Below, piece after piece: positions 23,914 to 36,300 of a stretch of 64,000 bases of DNA (the first letter of the stretch is position 1; every line of letters starts with the position of its first letter). The notes below the pieces were generated by a model. It had not been told where the DNA came from, did not search any database, and saw only the letters and a program-made list of their open reading frames with translations. The position numbers and the translations under genes are program-made. The DNA lies in assembly GCA_030674155.1 (NCBI GenBank), contig CM060334.1, forward strand, positions 16,252,376 through 16,316,375, in the 5' to 3' direction. The stretch comes from Stramonita haemastoma (taxonomy: Eukaryota > Mollusca > Gastropoda > Neogastropoda > Muricidae).

Positions 23914-24115
23914 TTGTGTGTGTGTGTGTGTCTGTCGTGCGGTGTGTGTTTGTGTGTTGTAGTGTATGTGTGTGTCGTGTGTGTGTTGATGTTGTGTTGT
24001 GTGGTGGTGTGTGTGTGTGGTGTATGTGTTGTTGGGTGTTGTGTGTGCGTGTGTGTGTGTGTGTGTGTGGGTGGGTTGTGTGTGTGTGTGTGTGGTGCGT
24101 GTGTGCATGCGTGAG

Positions 24116-24149
<34 letters not shown>

Positions 24150-24152
24150 GCT
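23914..24152. repeat. (TG)n then (AG)n microsatellites
   Basis: TG tract with many interruptions to 24,113, then GA-rich to 24,150. Confidence 0.9.
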
Positions 24153-24713
24153 TTGAAGTGATTTGATAGCCTGTCTCAATGTGTTGTGTGTTTTCTCACC
24201 ACTCTAAGGCTTGCTTATTTTGTATTACTTTGTGAGGCCTCTGTCAACCTTTTTGGTTTAAAATTTTGTTTGTTTGGTTTTGTTTCCAATTTGTTGGGGT
24301 TTTTTGTTACTTTTTGTGTGTAATCTGGAGACAATAGGTGAAGAGGAAAGGCAGGCACCCTGTGCACAGCCTAATCTATCTTCCTTTCAGAAATCCAAGG
24401 GTTTAGCTGCATCATGTAGTGTATTGTTTTGCCGGTTTACAAAGTGAAGTATTGAAGAAGATGAAAATAGTTCAGTGAAGATGTGAAAGTAATGAGATGA
24501 TTTGTTCTGGAGAAGACAGGCGAATTTGACTCTGTTCTATGTTTTAGAGGTAATAAAGGCTTTCTTTTGGCTTTCACAGTTGTTGAGTCTTTGAAATATC
24601 AAACTGGTAATCTTTTTTTCAGCCATTTGGTATGCTTTGTTTTGTAAAAAATTAAATTGTCTTTAGTTATTTGATCATTTGGACTTTATTGGGGGGGGGG
24701 GGTGGAAAACCAA

Positions 24714-24715
<2 letters not shown>

Positions 24716-24797
<82 letters not shown>
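24716..24797. repeat. (TG)n microsatellite
   Basis: About 40 uninterrupted units. Confidence 0.96.
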
Positions 24798-24798
<1 letters not shown>

Positions 24799-24927
24799 CT
24801 GTTTTCCTTTTCTTTTTGTTTTGTATTTGGTGTGTGATTTTATATATATTTTTGAGTGTTCTCCTTTCATGATTAAAAAAAAATTATAATCTTTCCCCAA
24901 GTAAAAGAAGTGAAGATGTATATCTCC

Positions 24928-24930
<3 letters not shown>

Positions 24931-25013
<83 letters not shown>
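24931..25013. repeat. (AG)n microsatellite
   Basis: About 41 uninterrupted units. Confidence 0.96.
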
Positions 25014-25014
<1 letters not shown>

Positions 25015-25060
25015 GTTTTTGTCTTCAATTTTACGTCTGTTCACTCTCAGTGATATTAGA

Positions 25061-25075
25061 TGTGTGTGTGTGTGT

Positions 25076-25107
<32 letters not shown>

Positions 25108-25127
25108 GTGTGTGTGTGTGTGTGTTA
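25061..25127. repeat. (TG)n microsatellite
   Basis: TG tract with two single-base breaks. Confidence 0.95.
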
Positions 25128-25139
25128 TGGTTTTTTTTT

Positions 25140-27040
25140 CATTGTAGTGGAACAGGAAATAATTGTATTGTTGTGCCTGATTTCTCCACCTTTCCGTACT
25201 GGTAGCTTTGGTATTTTGCATGTCCCAGAGCAGTTAGCCAGGCTTATAAGCCACGATGATGAAAACAATAATGCTCAACACGTGTGAATGGAGACAGGGC
25301 CTGTTCCTTGGTGAAAGCAGAGGGACAGGTTGAAGGGGTAGCAGCACAAGGTGTGTGTTTGATGCTTCCAGCCCAGACCTGAAAGAACTGTTCGTCCAGT
25401 GTTACGGGACTCGGGAAGCTGAAGACAGACCAGCCTGGAGACATCTTCACTGAGGAATCATCCCTCTGGTCCCCTGGGCAACCATCTGGGTCAAGGAGCT
25501 GATGACGATGATGATGATGATGATGATTGATGGTGACGATGATGATGATAGGGTATGGAAAGAGGATCTTAAGCGCACAAACTTTGTTGGATAATCATTG
25601 CTCATCTTTGATCTGACACAGAACTGACTTTTGAATTCTCACGATGTTTATCAAACCCAAAGAATTCGTATTGATTTGAATTTAGATGGATGATGCCAGG
25701 TCAAAGAATATCACAATTTTAATTTTTTTTTTTTTTATTTAAATTTTTTTTTTTTATTGATGATGTCTGTTAGTTCAAGGAATTTATCAGCTAATTTTTT
25801 GGTTTCTGTTGCTTCTGTCCTGTGCAGTGACAGTTGTTGTTGTGAGTCTTATGTCCAATATCAATCAATGTATAATTATCGTTTTGTACACATGCATCAC
25901 TGTGACTTCGGTTTCTGCCTGCCGCTGTGTGGAGGTCATCTCCTGATGCTTTGATACATGAAGATGTGTTGTGTTCTTTTGTTTTAGTCTTTCCCTGCAA
26001 CATGCGGAAAATAATGATGATGAACAAAAGCATACAGCAGGGTATGTGGACTTGCTGTGGTATATATCATGTGCATGTACATTGATTCTGAACATCCTGT
26101 GTTGTGTCAAAATGTTGGCCTTGGTATTAGAAATCAAGTTTTTATACGGGGAAAGTTCAAGGATGTGAATTAACCAACCGTTTTCTTTTCTGGCCTAGGA
26201 CATGCTGATTTTGCATAGAGATTAATTCATGTCTGGAGTGTTGGCTATAAGTGAGTTTTTGTTATTGCTTTTTTGGTGGGTTTGGGGTTCTGGGTTTGTT
26301 GTTGGTTGTTGAGGGGGGGGGGGGGGGAAATATAATTTTTTAACTTTTTGTTTACAATTTAAAATGTGTGAATGCAAAGGGCAAAATATCAGTTGTGTTC
26401 AAAACAACAAAAGAAACCACATTACATAACTATATTGACTGTTTCTGTTGTAGCAGAGAGAGAGAGAGAGAGGAGCTGTATCACCAATGATAACAATGTC
26501 CATAATATTAGTTATACTGATTGTGATGTGATTGATGTGGATATTGTGATGATGGCTGTTGTGTGGGCTGTTGTAGACCATTAGTCAGTCAGTCAGTCAG
26601 TCAGTCAGTCAGTCAGTCTCTCTCCCTCCCAGTTGTTCAGACAGACCACTGTGATAGTCAGCAGGGGCTGCAGCGTTTCATTGTATTGTCCACGTGTATA
26701 CATGTATACATACAACCCACGGCAAGGTACCAAAGTGTAGTCTTCTCTTTTATTTAGTAACAACTATTATTTATTTATTTATTTGTTTGTTTGTGTTTTT
26801 TTTTGTCCAGTGCTACTAGTCGTTTTGTATGGAGTGCCATGTTATTTGTAAACTTTTTTTTTGTGATTAAACCTTTTGTCAAAAACTTGTCAGCGTGCTT
26901 GAGGATTGTACAGAGGATGGGAAAATGGATGATTTGTGTGTGTGTGTGTGTTTTCTTGTTCCTTGGCTGGAGCTCCGAGGTGAGATTTTGTGTATGTGAC
27001 TGTTTGCCCACCATTAAGGTGGCTGCATTCCGACTTCAGG
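25140..27040. other. No gene seen
   Basis: Unique-looking T-rich sequence with a short (TGA)n at 25,503-25,550 and (TCAG)n at 26,582-26,618. No family-like frame. Confidence 0.5.
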
Positions 27041-27041
27041 G

Positions 27042-27046
27042 ATCTC

Positions 27047-27124
<78 letters not shown>
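27042..27124. repeat. (TCTA)n microsatellite
   Basis: About 20 perfect units. Confidence 0.97.
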
Positions 27125-27197
27125 CCTTAGTCTGTCGACCGTGGGGGCACCCCTGAAGACTTGACAACTTGACAATCAGTTCTCTCCATTCCTCTCT

Positions 27198-27540
27198 CTA
27201 GGGGGACAGATAGCCTAGTGGTCAGAACATTGCACTGGCAATTTGACGACCTGGGTTCGATTCCGGTTGAGATTTTTCTCCTTGAGTTAACATCAGTACT
27301 GACTCCACTCTCCCCAAAAGTCCTTCGGATGAGACTTTAAACCAAAGCCCTGTGTGTGAACCCACGCAGAAATCTTGCGCACACGTTAAATCCTGTTCCG
27401 CTTTTCGTAAGAGTAGGCCATCATGTGCTGGTGGGAACAGATAACATTTACAAAACTGCATATATGCGGGGACTGGATGTAAAAAAGCACAAGAGTGCTT
27501 ATTCTATTATCCTCAATATAAAAGAATAAATCAATAAAAT
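27198..27540 (+). mobile_element. SINE-A, full length
   Basis: Box A agcctagtggtcagaaca, box B gggttcgattcc, body cttcggatgagactttaaac, tail aataaaagaataaatcaata. Confidence 0.92.
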
Positions 27541-27547
27541 CTCTGTT

Positions 27548-27780
27548 CTGCCTTTCTCAGGGTTTTGTCGAATTCTAGGCCTGTCCATTCGCTGATGTTG
27601 TCCTCCCATCTCTTCCTTGGTCTGCCTCTTTTTCTTCCTCCTTGGACAGTGCCTTGCAGTATTGTTTTTTCCAAGTCCTTTTAATCTTGTGACATGCCCG
27701 TACCATTTAAGTTTACGCTTCTTTACGACTGATAGAAGATTTTCGTAGGGACTAATGGTTTTGATGATAGTGGAGTTGAT
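27548..27780 (-). mobile_element. Non-LTR retrotransposon C-terminal fragment
   Basis: In reverse: YENLLSVVKKRKLKWYGHVT and, across small shifts, RRKKKRQTKEEMGGQ. The KLxWYGHVTR motif ends many LINE RT ORFs. Confidence 0.85.
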
Positions 27781-27939
27781 GCTGATGTAAATTCCAGGAG
27801 TAAAATCCCCACAAATGAGGATCTTGGTGGTGGAAAAAAAAAAGAGGATTTTGGTGATGGTCCAAACCAGTACCATGACATCTCACTAAAGTTCATGCTG
27901 TAGTCACTAGGCTATCCAGCCCCCACAAAAAAGATCATC

Positions 27940-28250
27940 ATCATCATCATCCTTTACACCCAGTGGTGTGTAGGGCAGTAACAAAGACTTTCCACCTCTG
28001 TCTATCCTGGGCCAGCCTGGCCAATGAACTGCAAGAGGGCTGCATGGCTTCCATCTCACATTCCACTGTCCTCCTCCATGTTGTTCTTGGTCTTCCTCTC
28101 TTTCTCTTGCCATCCGGGGTCCAGTGCAGTGCTGTTCTTGTAATAGATTGTGTGTCTCTCCGGAGTACATGCCCAATCCATCTCCATCTTCATTTGCTAA
28201 TGATGGTGCCCATGTCAATTTGGTTGCATTTCCTCAGTAGATCTTCATTG
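27940..28250 (-). mobile_element. Second non-LTR retrotransposon C-terminal fragment
   Basis: In reverse: a GRPRTTW-type motif, RTVECEMEAMQ and DRQRWKVFV, the usual LINE end, in a different subfamily from 27,548. Confidence 0.8.
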
Positions 28251-28302
28251 GAAAACAAAAAAGATATAAACTGATTTTTTAAAAATAGTTGACAATAGTT
28301 AT

Positions 28303-28650
28303 GGACGGGATATAGCCTAGTGGTCAGAACATTGCGCTGGCAATTTGACGACCCAGGTTTGATTCCCAGTCGACAGGATTTTTCCTCTGGAGTTAACATC
28401 AGTGCTCAGTGCTGACTCCACTCCCCCCAAAGTCTTTTGGATGAGACTATAAACCGAGGCCCTGTGTGCAAACGCACGTAGAACATCTTGCGCACACATT
28501 AAATCCTGTTCCGCTTTTCGTAAGAGTAGGCCATTGTGTGCTGGTGGGAACAGATGACATTTACAAAACTGCATACACATGGGGACCGGATGTCAAAAAG
28601 CATATAATTGCTTATTCCATTATAAATAAATAAAAATAAAATAAATAAAT
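28303..28650 (+). mobile_element. SINE-A, full length
   Basis: Box A tagcctagtggtcagaaca, box B caggtttgattccc, tail of aaataaataaaaataaaata. Confidence 0.9.
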
Positions 28651-28924
28651 GTCTGTGAGAGTGAGTAAGAAAGTAGAGAAAAGACAAGTGTTATTTATGT
28701 ATTTATATAGAAAGTTTATGAGGCGCATCTTCTGTTCTTGCTTGCTGTCATCAAACCCTCAAAATATTTCAGAAGACATGAAAAGTGTCAATTTTTTCCA
28801 ACCAAAAAAAAAAATTGGTATAAACTGAAGCTGATCTTGTCTCACTTTTTGTTGCTTTTATTTACCAAAGTTTAAAACTGTAATAATTGTAATTGTCCTA
28901 CTTCATGTATCTTTAATTCACTAA

Positions 28925-29180
28925 ACAGGGATGGGATAGCTCAGTGGTCAGAGCACTCACTCTCCCCAAGCTAAGGTTAAGCAGCGTTGAGCGTGGTTAT
29001 CTTGTTGATGGGTGACCGTTTGTGCACCGTGGCTTCAGTACAGTCCCCCAGGACAGGGAAGGTAAAGTGGTGAGGGAGGGGAGATGGGCACTGCCCTCAA
29101 CTATGCTGGTCGCTAGAGGAGCGGAGGTCTCAGACACTTGCTCCCCAATGACTGCAGAGGTTATGGGAACACCTTTCTCT
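28925..29180 (+). mobile_element. Composite tRNA/5S SINE (SINE-C)
   Basis: gatagctcagtggtcagagc head, then aggttaagcagcgttgagcg, tggttatcttg, gatgggtgaccgt. The clearest 5S match of the family here. Confidence 0.8.
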
Positions 29181-29189
29181 GCTGACCAT

Positions 29190-31070
29190 TCACAAAACAG
29201 TTTTGAAAGCAGTGAAAAGTGAACAAACCATTGCTGCCTTCCCCCTTTTATGAATTGGCAGATATTGATGAACTCACTCGGGCTGGCCAGTTCTCTCCCT
29301 AGCGTTTCCACACAGACAGCCCATTTGTAATAGTTCTTAGAAAAAAAATCATAAAAAATACAAAACACATAGTAAGAAAATGAAATTGTCTTGAACTTAA
29401 GAATAATATACTGGGTTAGTACATATCGAAAGATTGAAGCTCTCACTTTAATATTTGAGCTTTGACTAGCATGAAGAAAATACTCCGAATTTTGTACTCT
29501 GTGTGGCTACTCTGTGTTGGCTACTCTCTGCAACCGCGAACAAAGAGTTTGGAACACACGGAATCACCCGACAACACCCTGCATTCGACCTTGGACAGGC
29601 TCACAAAGCTATGTTTATCTGCACTAGTCATAGTATCATACAGCCGCCGTGTGAAAAATCTGCAAACAGCAAATCCGCTATAGCAGACAGCCATCGAAAA
29701 CCGTTGCTTTACACTGATCCACTATAGTGAACAGCCGTCCTCTGAGAGTTAATGTGACCATTGTATGAAAATGTTCTGCAGCATGGAACTGATTAAATAT
29801 CCCATCACACAAATTAGTCCCTGAAAGACAGATGGCAGAAGGGGCACCCCGTTGTTGTTGTAAAAGCAGCAAGCTGACAGATGAGAAGGGAGAGAGACAG
29901 GAAGAGACGGACAAAAACAAAATGACCTTACACTTCAGTCCAATAAATACTCTTAAATGGCTTGACACTGATACCATTATTTCTCACACAGGCAACCATA
30001 CTTGCATGAAACACATAACACTCATACTCACTCTCAACCCAGTTATTTTGTCACAGAAGATGATCAACCTTTAATTTACTATTGAACAAAATGTACATTT
30101 TCACTCAAACATTCACTGATAACAAAACAGCATTCTTATATATATTGTGATCATCACCCATTCAATGATTTTTTTTTAAAAAGAGAGGACTTGAAAAATC
30201 CTGTTCAAATCAAATCTCCAAAACATACTCTAGCACAATATGTTGACAGAAGTTATCTCACAAAATGCACTTAAAAACCAGAGCTTTTAATTACAAAAAT
30301 GGATTGCACTCTCCTCCACACACACACAATTGATCAACTCATAGCACGCTATTTACAAATACTTTGCTTTTGAAACAAAACTTACAACAAATCGTAAGAC
30401 ATGTTCTTTCACTTTGTGTAGCAACAACACATTGTCGGTAAATTGATTCTCGCTCTTCACGATCTCACTGAACACATTCATGACACATTCTGAAAACAGA
30501 ACTCAGTAAGTAGTGTTCTGACACATCACAAACAGCCAACAAAAGATTCTAAAACTCCATTCCAAATAAAAAAACTCCATTCTAACTAAATAACCACTTA
30601 ACTGTAGAAGGTCCTGAAGTTTTGTCTGAAATGACCACACATTTGCAGAAGATCCTTGAAAGTTCCATTCTGAATATGACACAAATGCAGAAGACAAAAA
30701 AACAAATTTTCACAAACTTCGTAAATAACATTCACTTCAAGCATTGAATAGAATCAGTAGCAACATAGAACATTTGTATTGTACACTATTCCTTTGGGGT
30801 AAAAACACAAAACAGAACAGAGGATCTCAACTGTCTCCATCACCCCTGCTGTTACTAGGAGCTCCATGCACTGCCACCAGGGTTTCGCATCTTTTCTATC
30901 TCTGCCTGAGTTCTACAATCTCCTATAGCCCTCCCAGACCACTGATCTCAGTGTAGGATGTTGGTCGTCTGCTTCTTTTCCTTCTGCCCTCAACCTTACT
31001 TTGGAGAACTGTCGTCATCAGATTTGTTTGTGTTTTTCTGTTTGCATGACCAACATATATAAGTCTACAT
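29190..31070. other. No gene seen; composition changes here
   Basis: From about 29.4 kb the + strand becomes A/C-rich, the mirror of the T/G-rich stretch to the left. No supported exon. Confidence 0.45.
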
Positions 31071-31078
31071 TTACCACT

Positions 31079-31341
31079 TTAACCCTCTTGCATTCGGATT
31101 CTCTGAACACAAACTGCCCCTAGATTTTGCATTCCATCACAACATCAGGTCAGGCACACATGCTTGTTCGCCTTTTCCTCCTTCTAAGTACATACCAGCA
31201 GCTATAATTACTTCCAGACACTCAACAGGGTTTCTCCTTCTAGCCTGATAGAGCTTTGACATGATGGTAGCAATTAGTGATGGTCACAGCATGATGGAAA
31301 TCTACTGTGTGTAAATCCCGGATCGGGACTAAGATGGTTAA
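31079..31341 (-). mobile_element. piggyBac-type MITE
   Basis: Reverse copy of the same ~300-bp MITE; TTAA flanks both ends (31,079 and 31,338). Starts TTAACCCTCTTGCATTCGG. Confidence 0.85.
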
Positions 31342-31420
31342 CACGGGGACTGGATGTAAAAAAAAAGCACACAAGTGCTTACTCCATTATGGATATAAAA
31401 GAATAACGAATAGGTAAATA
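31342..31420 (+). mobile_element. SINE-A tail fragment
   Basis: cacggggactggatgtaaa to ggatataaaagaataacg. Confidence 0.7.
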
Positions 31421-31835
31421 AATATATGAATAACAGTATCGGAAGCAGAAAAAGCATGTCTGCTGTTCCTCAATAAATCCAATAGAAACAATAAATTATG
31501 ATAATTCTGAAAACACTTCAGCCTCGTAGAGATCAAAAAGAGTAGCATGAGAACAGCAGGACAGGAACATCACAGAAAAATAGGACAACAACCCCCCCCC
31601 CCCCCCCAAAAAAGAAAACAAAACAAAACACATAAAACCTCCACTCTAACCCCTTTCACTGTGTAAAACTGGTTGCCCCAGTGATTTCTGTATGTTTCTG
31701 GGCCACCCACCCAATCCAATCCAATCCTGTTATTTATAGCCCAGTCGACCACACAGGCCATCTCGGGGCTGTCACCTCGTCAAACTTAAAACACTCAGAT
31801 TGAGAACTGTGCAACCATACACATATTCAAGCAAT

Positions 31836-32205
31836 ATGGGGGACTGGATAGCCTAGTGGTCAGAACATTGCGCTCGCAATTTGACGACCCGGGTTTGATT
31901 CCTTTTCGAGGAGATTTTTCTCCTGGAGTTAACATCAGTGCTGACTCCACTCTCCCCTGAAGTCCTTCGGATGAGACAATAAACCGAGACCCTGTGTGTG
32001 AACGCACGCCGAACATCTTGCGCACACGTTAAATCCTGTTCTGTTTTTCTTAAGAGTAGGCCATCATGTGCCAGTGGGAACAGATGACATTTACAAAACT
32101 GCTGACACACAGGGACTGGATGTAAAAAAGCACAAGAGTGCTTATCCCATTATCATCAATATAAAAGAATAAAATAAAAATAAATAAATAAAAATAATAA
32201 ATAAA
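31836..32205 (+). mobile_element. SINE-A, full length
   Basis: Box A tagcctagtggtcagaaca, box B cccgggtttgattcc, long A-rich tail. Confidence 0.92.
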
Positions 32206-32487
32206 AGCTAGGTATAAAACCAACAAAACTATCTTTCCCTTTTACCGACGCCCTGGTCAACCATAAAGGTCAGCCCAGGACGGCCATCGCATCGTGGGAA
32301 AACCCACATCAACCACACATAGAATGATTTAAAAACCAAAAACGGACTCCTTAAAACGTTGTTGTTCTTAGCAACTGACTATACCACTTTAACTCATTTC
32401 AGACAGAAAAATAATAGATTCTCTCATGGAACCACAGACAACAACAAGAAGAAAAAGAAGTGCAGGAACAGGGACATAGACGGGAGG

Positions 32488-32534
32488 CAGGAAGGAAGGA
32501 AGGAAGGAAGGAAGGAAGGAAGGAAGGAAGGAAG
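32488..32534. repeat. (GGAA)n microsatellite
   Basis: About 11 units, abutting the TCACG repeat. Confidence 0.95.
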
Positions 32535-32630
32535 CAGACGTCACGTCACATCACATCACGTCACATCGTGATGCGTCACGTCATGTAGCATCACGTCATG
32601 TCACATCACGTCACGTCACGTCATGTCTTC
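32532..32630 (-). promoter_or_regulatory. TCACG/TCACA microsatellite with seven TGACGTGA motifs
   Basis: Just past the CREB3L stop codon. On the gene's strand TGACGTGA occurs at 32541-32548, 32556-32563, 32576-32583, 32591-32598, 32606-32613, 32611-32618 and 32616-32623 (the last three overlap). This is the UPRE core. It may be a mere consequence of a pentanucleotide repeat. Confidence 0.5.
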
Positions 32631-32653
32631 ACAGATCTTTTTTTCTTTTTCCT

Positions 32654-33066
32654 TCACAGATCCTCGTCATCCCCACTCAGCCGAGCTTTCTTGGCGGGCG
32701 GGGGGGCGTGCTCTCCCCCTCCTGCGTGGTTCAGCTCGGACTCGAACAGCAGATCACTGTCGCTGGCTGCACCCTCCTGCATCTCCACAGACCTCCTCCC
32801 CCCCTCCCCCTCCACTGTGTCGTTCCCCTCCACCCCCTCCTTGGCCGCCCCCTCCCTCTTCTCCCCCTCTTCCCCCCCAGGGGGCGTGGGCCCCCTCTCT
32901 TTCTTGGTGGAGTGTGTGGTGGAGGGGGGGGTGTTGCCTTCCTGCCAGGGCAGCTCGGGTTTGGTGCTGACCCCGTAGGGGTCGCTGTCCGGGGGGCTGA
33001 CCTCCGAGAACATGGACACTTTGGGCCCCTGCTGCTCCTCCTTGCCCAGCAGGCTGCGCGAGTTGC
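32654..33066 (-). CDS. CREB3L3: CREB3L exon 8: S1P site and lumenal tail, stop
   Basis: Acceptor gttgcag|GCAACTCG. The joined codon gives [15 protein letters not shown] fits the site-1-protease consensus. The lumenal tail is rich in Pro, Glu and Gly and ends [12 protein letters not shown] before the TGA at 32656-32654. The tail is not recognisably conserved. Confidence 0.85.
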
Positions 33067-33250
33067 CTGCAACAGGGGCGGGTCTGCGTTATAGTGTTGT
33101 TGTTGGTGTTGTGGTGATTGTTGTGACAGGGGATCATATGGTTCTGTGGTGGGGTTTTGGGTTTTTTTTATTATTCATTTATTTATTTATTATTCTTTAT
33201 TGAGGATAATGGATAATATACATATATATGTGTATATATAATATATATGT

Positions 33251-33335
<85 letters not shown>

Positions 33336-36300
33336 CATATGCATGTATGTATGTCGGTCTGTCTGTCTGCTGTCTGTGTCTGTCTGTCTGTGTCTGTCTG
33401 TCTGTGTCTGTCTGTGTCTGTCTGTCTGTGTCTGTCTGTCTGTGTCTGTCTGTCTGTGTCTGTCTGTGTCTGTCTGTGTCTGTCTGCGTGTATGTCTGCC
33501 TGCCTGTCTGTCTGTATATCTGTCTGTCTGTATACATGCATGTATAACTCAGAAAAGCTCTCCACTGACAGAAGCACACACCTCGCACTCCGGCGTCAGT
33601 GGACAGAGGACTGGCGATGTCTGAGCCGAAGGGGGAGATGTTGGGGATGACCAGCAAGGCAAACGACAGCAGCAGCACCTGGGTCAGCACACAGTCAGCA
33701 TCACATCAGATCAGGGACACAGTCATCATCAAATCAGGGACACAGTCATCATCAAATCAGGGACACAGTCATCATCAGATCAGGGACACAGTCATCATCA
33801 GATCAGGGACACAGTCATCATCAGATCAGGGACACAGTCATCATCAGATCAGGGACACAGTCATCATCAGATCAGGGACACAGTCATCATCAGATCAGGG
33901 ACACAGTCATCATCAGATCAGGGACACAGTCATCATCAGATCAGGGACACAGTCATCATCAGATCAGGGACACAGTCATCATCAGATCAGGGACACAGTC
34001 ATCATCAGATCAGGGACACAGTCATCATCAGATCAGGGACACAGCAATCATCAGTTCAGGGACACAGTCATCATCAGATCAGGGACACAGTCATCATCAG
34101 ATCAGGGACACAGTCATCATCAGATCAGGGACACAGTCATCATCAGATCAGGGACACAGTCATCATCAGTTCAGGGACACAGTCATCATCAGATTAGGGA
34201 CACAGTCATCATCAGATCAGGGACACAGTCATCATCAGTTCAGGGACACAGCCATCATCAGTTCAGGAGTGCTGTGGGTACAGCTAGGTGTGGAGAGATA
34301 TATGAGTGAGAAGGAAGGAAGGAAGGAAGGAAAAGGACGGAAAAGGAAGGAAGGAAGGAAGAAAGGAAGGAAGGAAGGAAGCAAAGAAAAGGAAGGAAGG
34401 AAGGAAGGAAGGAGGACCTACCATGACACAGGTGGAGGCCTGGGCAGGCAGCTTGCTCTTGGCGGCCACCATGGCCTTCAGTTTGTTCAGCTGCACCACC
34501 AGGGACCTGAGGACACAAACACACACACCTGACACCTGACACCTGACCTGACCACCCGCCATTCACCACACCACACTACACCCCACTCCTATCCTCACAC
34601 TAAAGCCACTGTCAAAAGCTATTATGTCAGAGTCATTCTGTTTTTGCTTTGTCTATTCACTACTTGGTGATACAAACACGTATACAGTCAGTGTCGTATA
34701 CAGTCAGTGTCGTATCCCTTTTCACCAACCCTTAACCCTCTTGTATTCGGTGTCTCTGAACACAAACTGCCCCTAGATTTTGCATTCCATCAAGAAATCA
34801 GGTCAGGCACACATGCTCGCTGGCCTTTTCCTCCTTCTAAGTGCATACCAGCAGCTATAATTACTTCCAGACAACAGGGTTTCTCCTTCTGGCCTGATAG
34901 AGCTTCAGCATGTGGTAGCAATTAGTGATGGTCACAGCGTGATGGAAATCTACAGTGTGTAAATCCAGGAGGAATAATTATTCAATCCCGGCAAATCCGG
35001 GATCGGGACTAAGACGGTTAAGTCACAACAGATTCTTCTTGAAGTGAACCTGTGTGACTTTGTCTTGTGGCTTGTGCATCGCTGACAGTGAAATCAACAT
35101 GCCTTTTACTTGTGACTATAAATCATGAGGAAAAAATTATATTGCTTGTATCTTCAAAAATTACATTGCTTGTATCTTCAAAAATCATATTGCTTGTATC
35201 TTCAAAAATCAAACTGCATGTATCTTCAAAAATCATATTCCTTGTATCTTAAAAAATCATACTGCTTGCTTGTATCTTCAAAAACCACATTGCTTTTATC
35301 TTCAAAAATCATACTGCTTGTATCTTCAAAAATCATATTGCTTGTATCTTAAAAAATCATACTGCTTGCTTGTATCTTTAAAAACCACATTGCTTGTATC
35401 TTCAAAAATCATATTGCTTGTATCTTCAAAAATCATCAGTTTCAGTCTACGTTGTTTATAGTATGAACAACCAATCACAGCAGTAACTTTTTTCCTGAAT
35501 AACTGAAGCATGAACAATCTGTGCTCCAAATATTTTACATGAGAAAAAACCCACACAAAACAGGTCCCATACTTAGTCCCAAACTGCACTAAATTAGTGA
35601 GACACTGAACATGTTGATATCAATAACCCAAATTCTCCTGCACTTTGGGCCAAGATGTAAATGGGTACCTGCCCTCTTTAGGATCAGGGAAGGTAAAGCA
35701 GTGAGGGAGAGGAGGTGGGCGCTGCCCTCGCTATGCTGGTCCCTGGAGAAGCCGAGGTCTCTGACGCCTCGCTCCCTTACAACCACACAGGTTATGGAAC
35801 CACAGCACACAAATCCAACATCACTCAGTCAAGAGTGCTATATTTAGCGTGCCCTTTCCTTTTACCTAGTCCAAGTGTGGTCAGTTCCTGCTATAATGAA
35901 CACCAGCTGGCCCCATCTTGGCTGGGATGATGTGGGTTAATTAGCAGCTGAGAGGAGCTGAAAGTGGGGGGACCTGACAGCTGTGGGATGATGAGGGTTT
36001 ATTAGCAGCTGAGAGGAGCTGAACGTGGGGGAACCTGACAGCTGTGGGACGGACGCCTTTAGCTGAAATGACACCACAGGGGTGTGTCTGTCCACTCACA
36101 CATTCTGTTTCTCCAGGTTGTGCACTTTCTTCTGCAGCTGCTGGTTTTCCTGCGTGCAGATCTTCACCCGGCGCTCCAGGCCGTCCACGTAGCCCTGCTT
36201 ACGCTTCCGGCTCTCCTTGGCTGAGATCTGTAGCAACACAAACAAGCAACCGCTACAAGGTCAGTGAGCGAGGCAACGTAACCTGCTTCTTTGTTGTTAC

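Noticed and set aside
28997..29446. 149-codon frame on the minus strand
   Set aside because: Mostly antisense of a SINE-C copy, without a recognisable domain.
32731..33137. Other open frames over CREB3L exon 8
   Set aside because: High GC makes all frames open; only one frame continues the spliced reading frame and ends after DDEDL.
33599..34309. 236-codon open frame with SSSDQGHS repeats
   Set aside because: A translation of the 23-bp array, three units per 23 residues; no start context or homology.
35045..35460. Repetitive Leu/Tyr/Ser open frames
   Set aside because: Translation of the 24-bp array.
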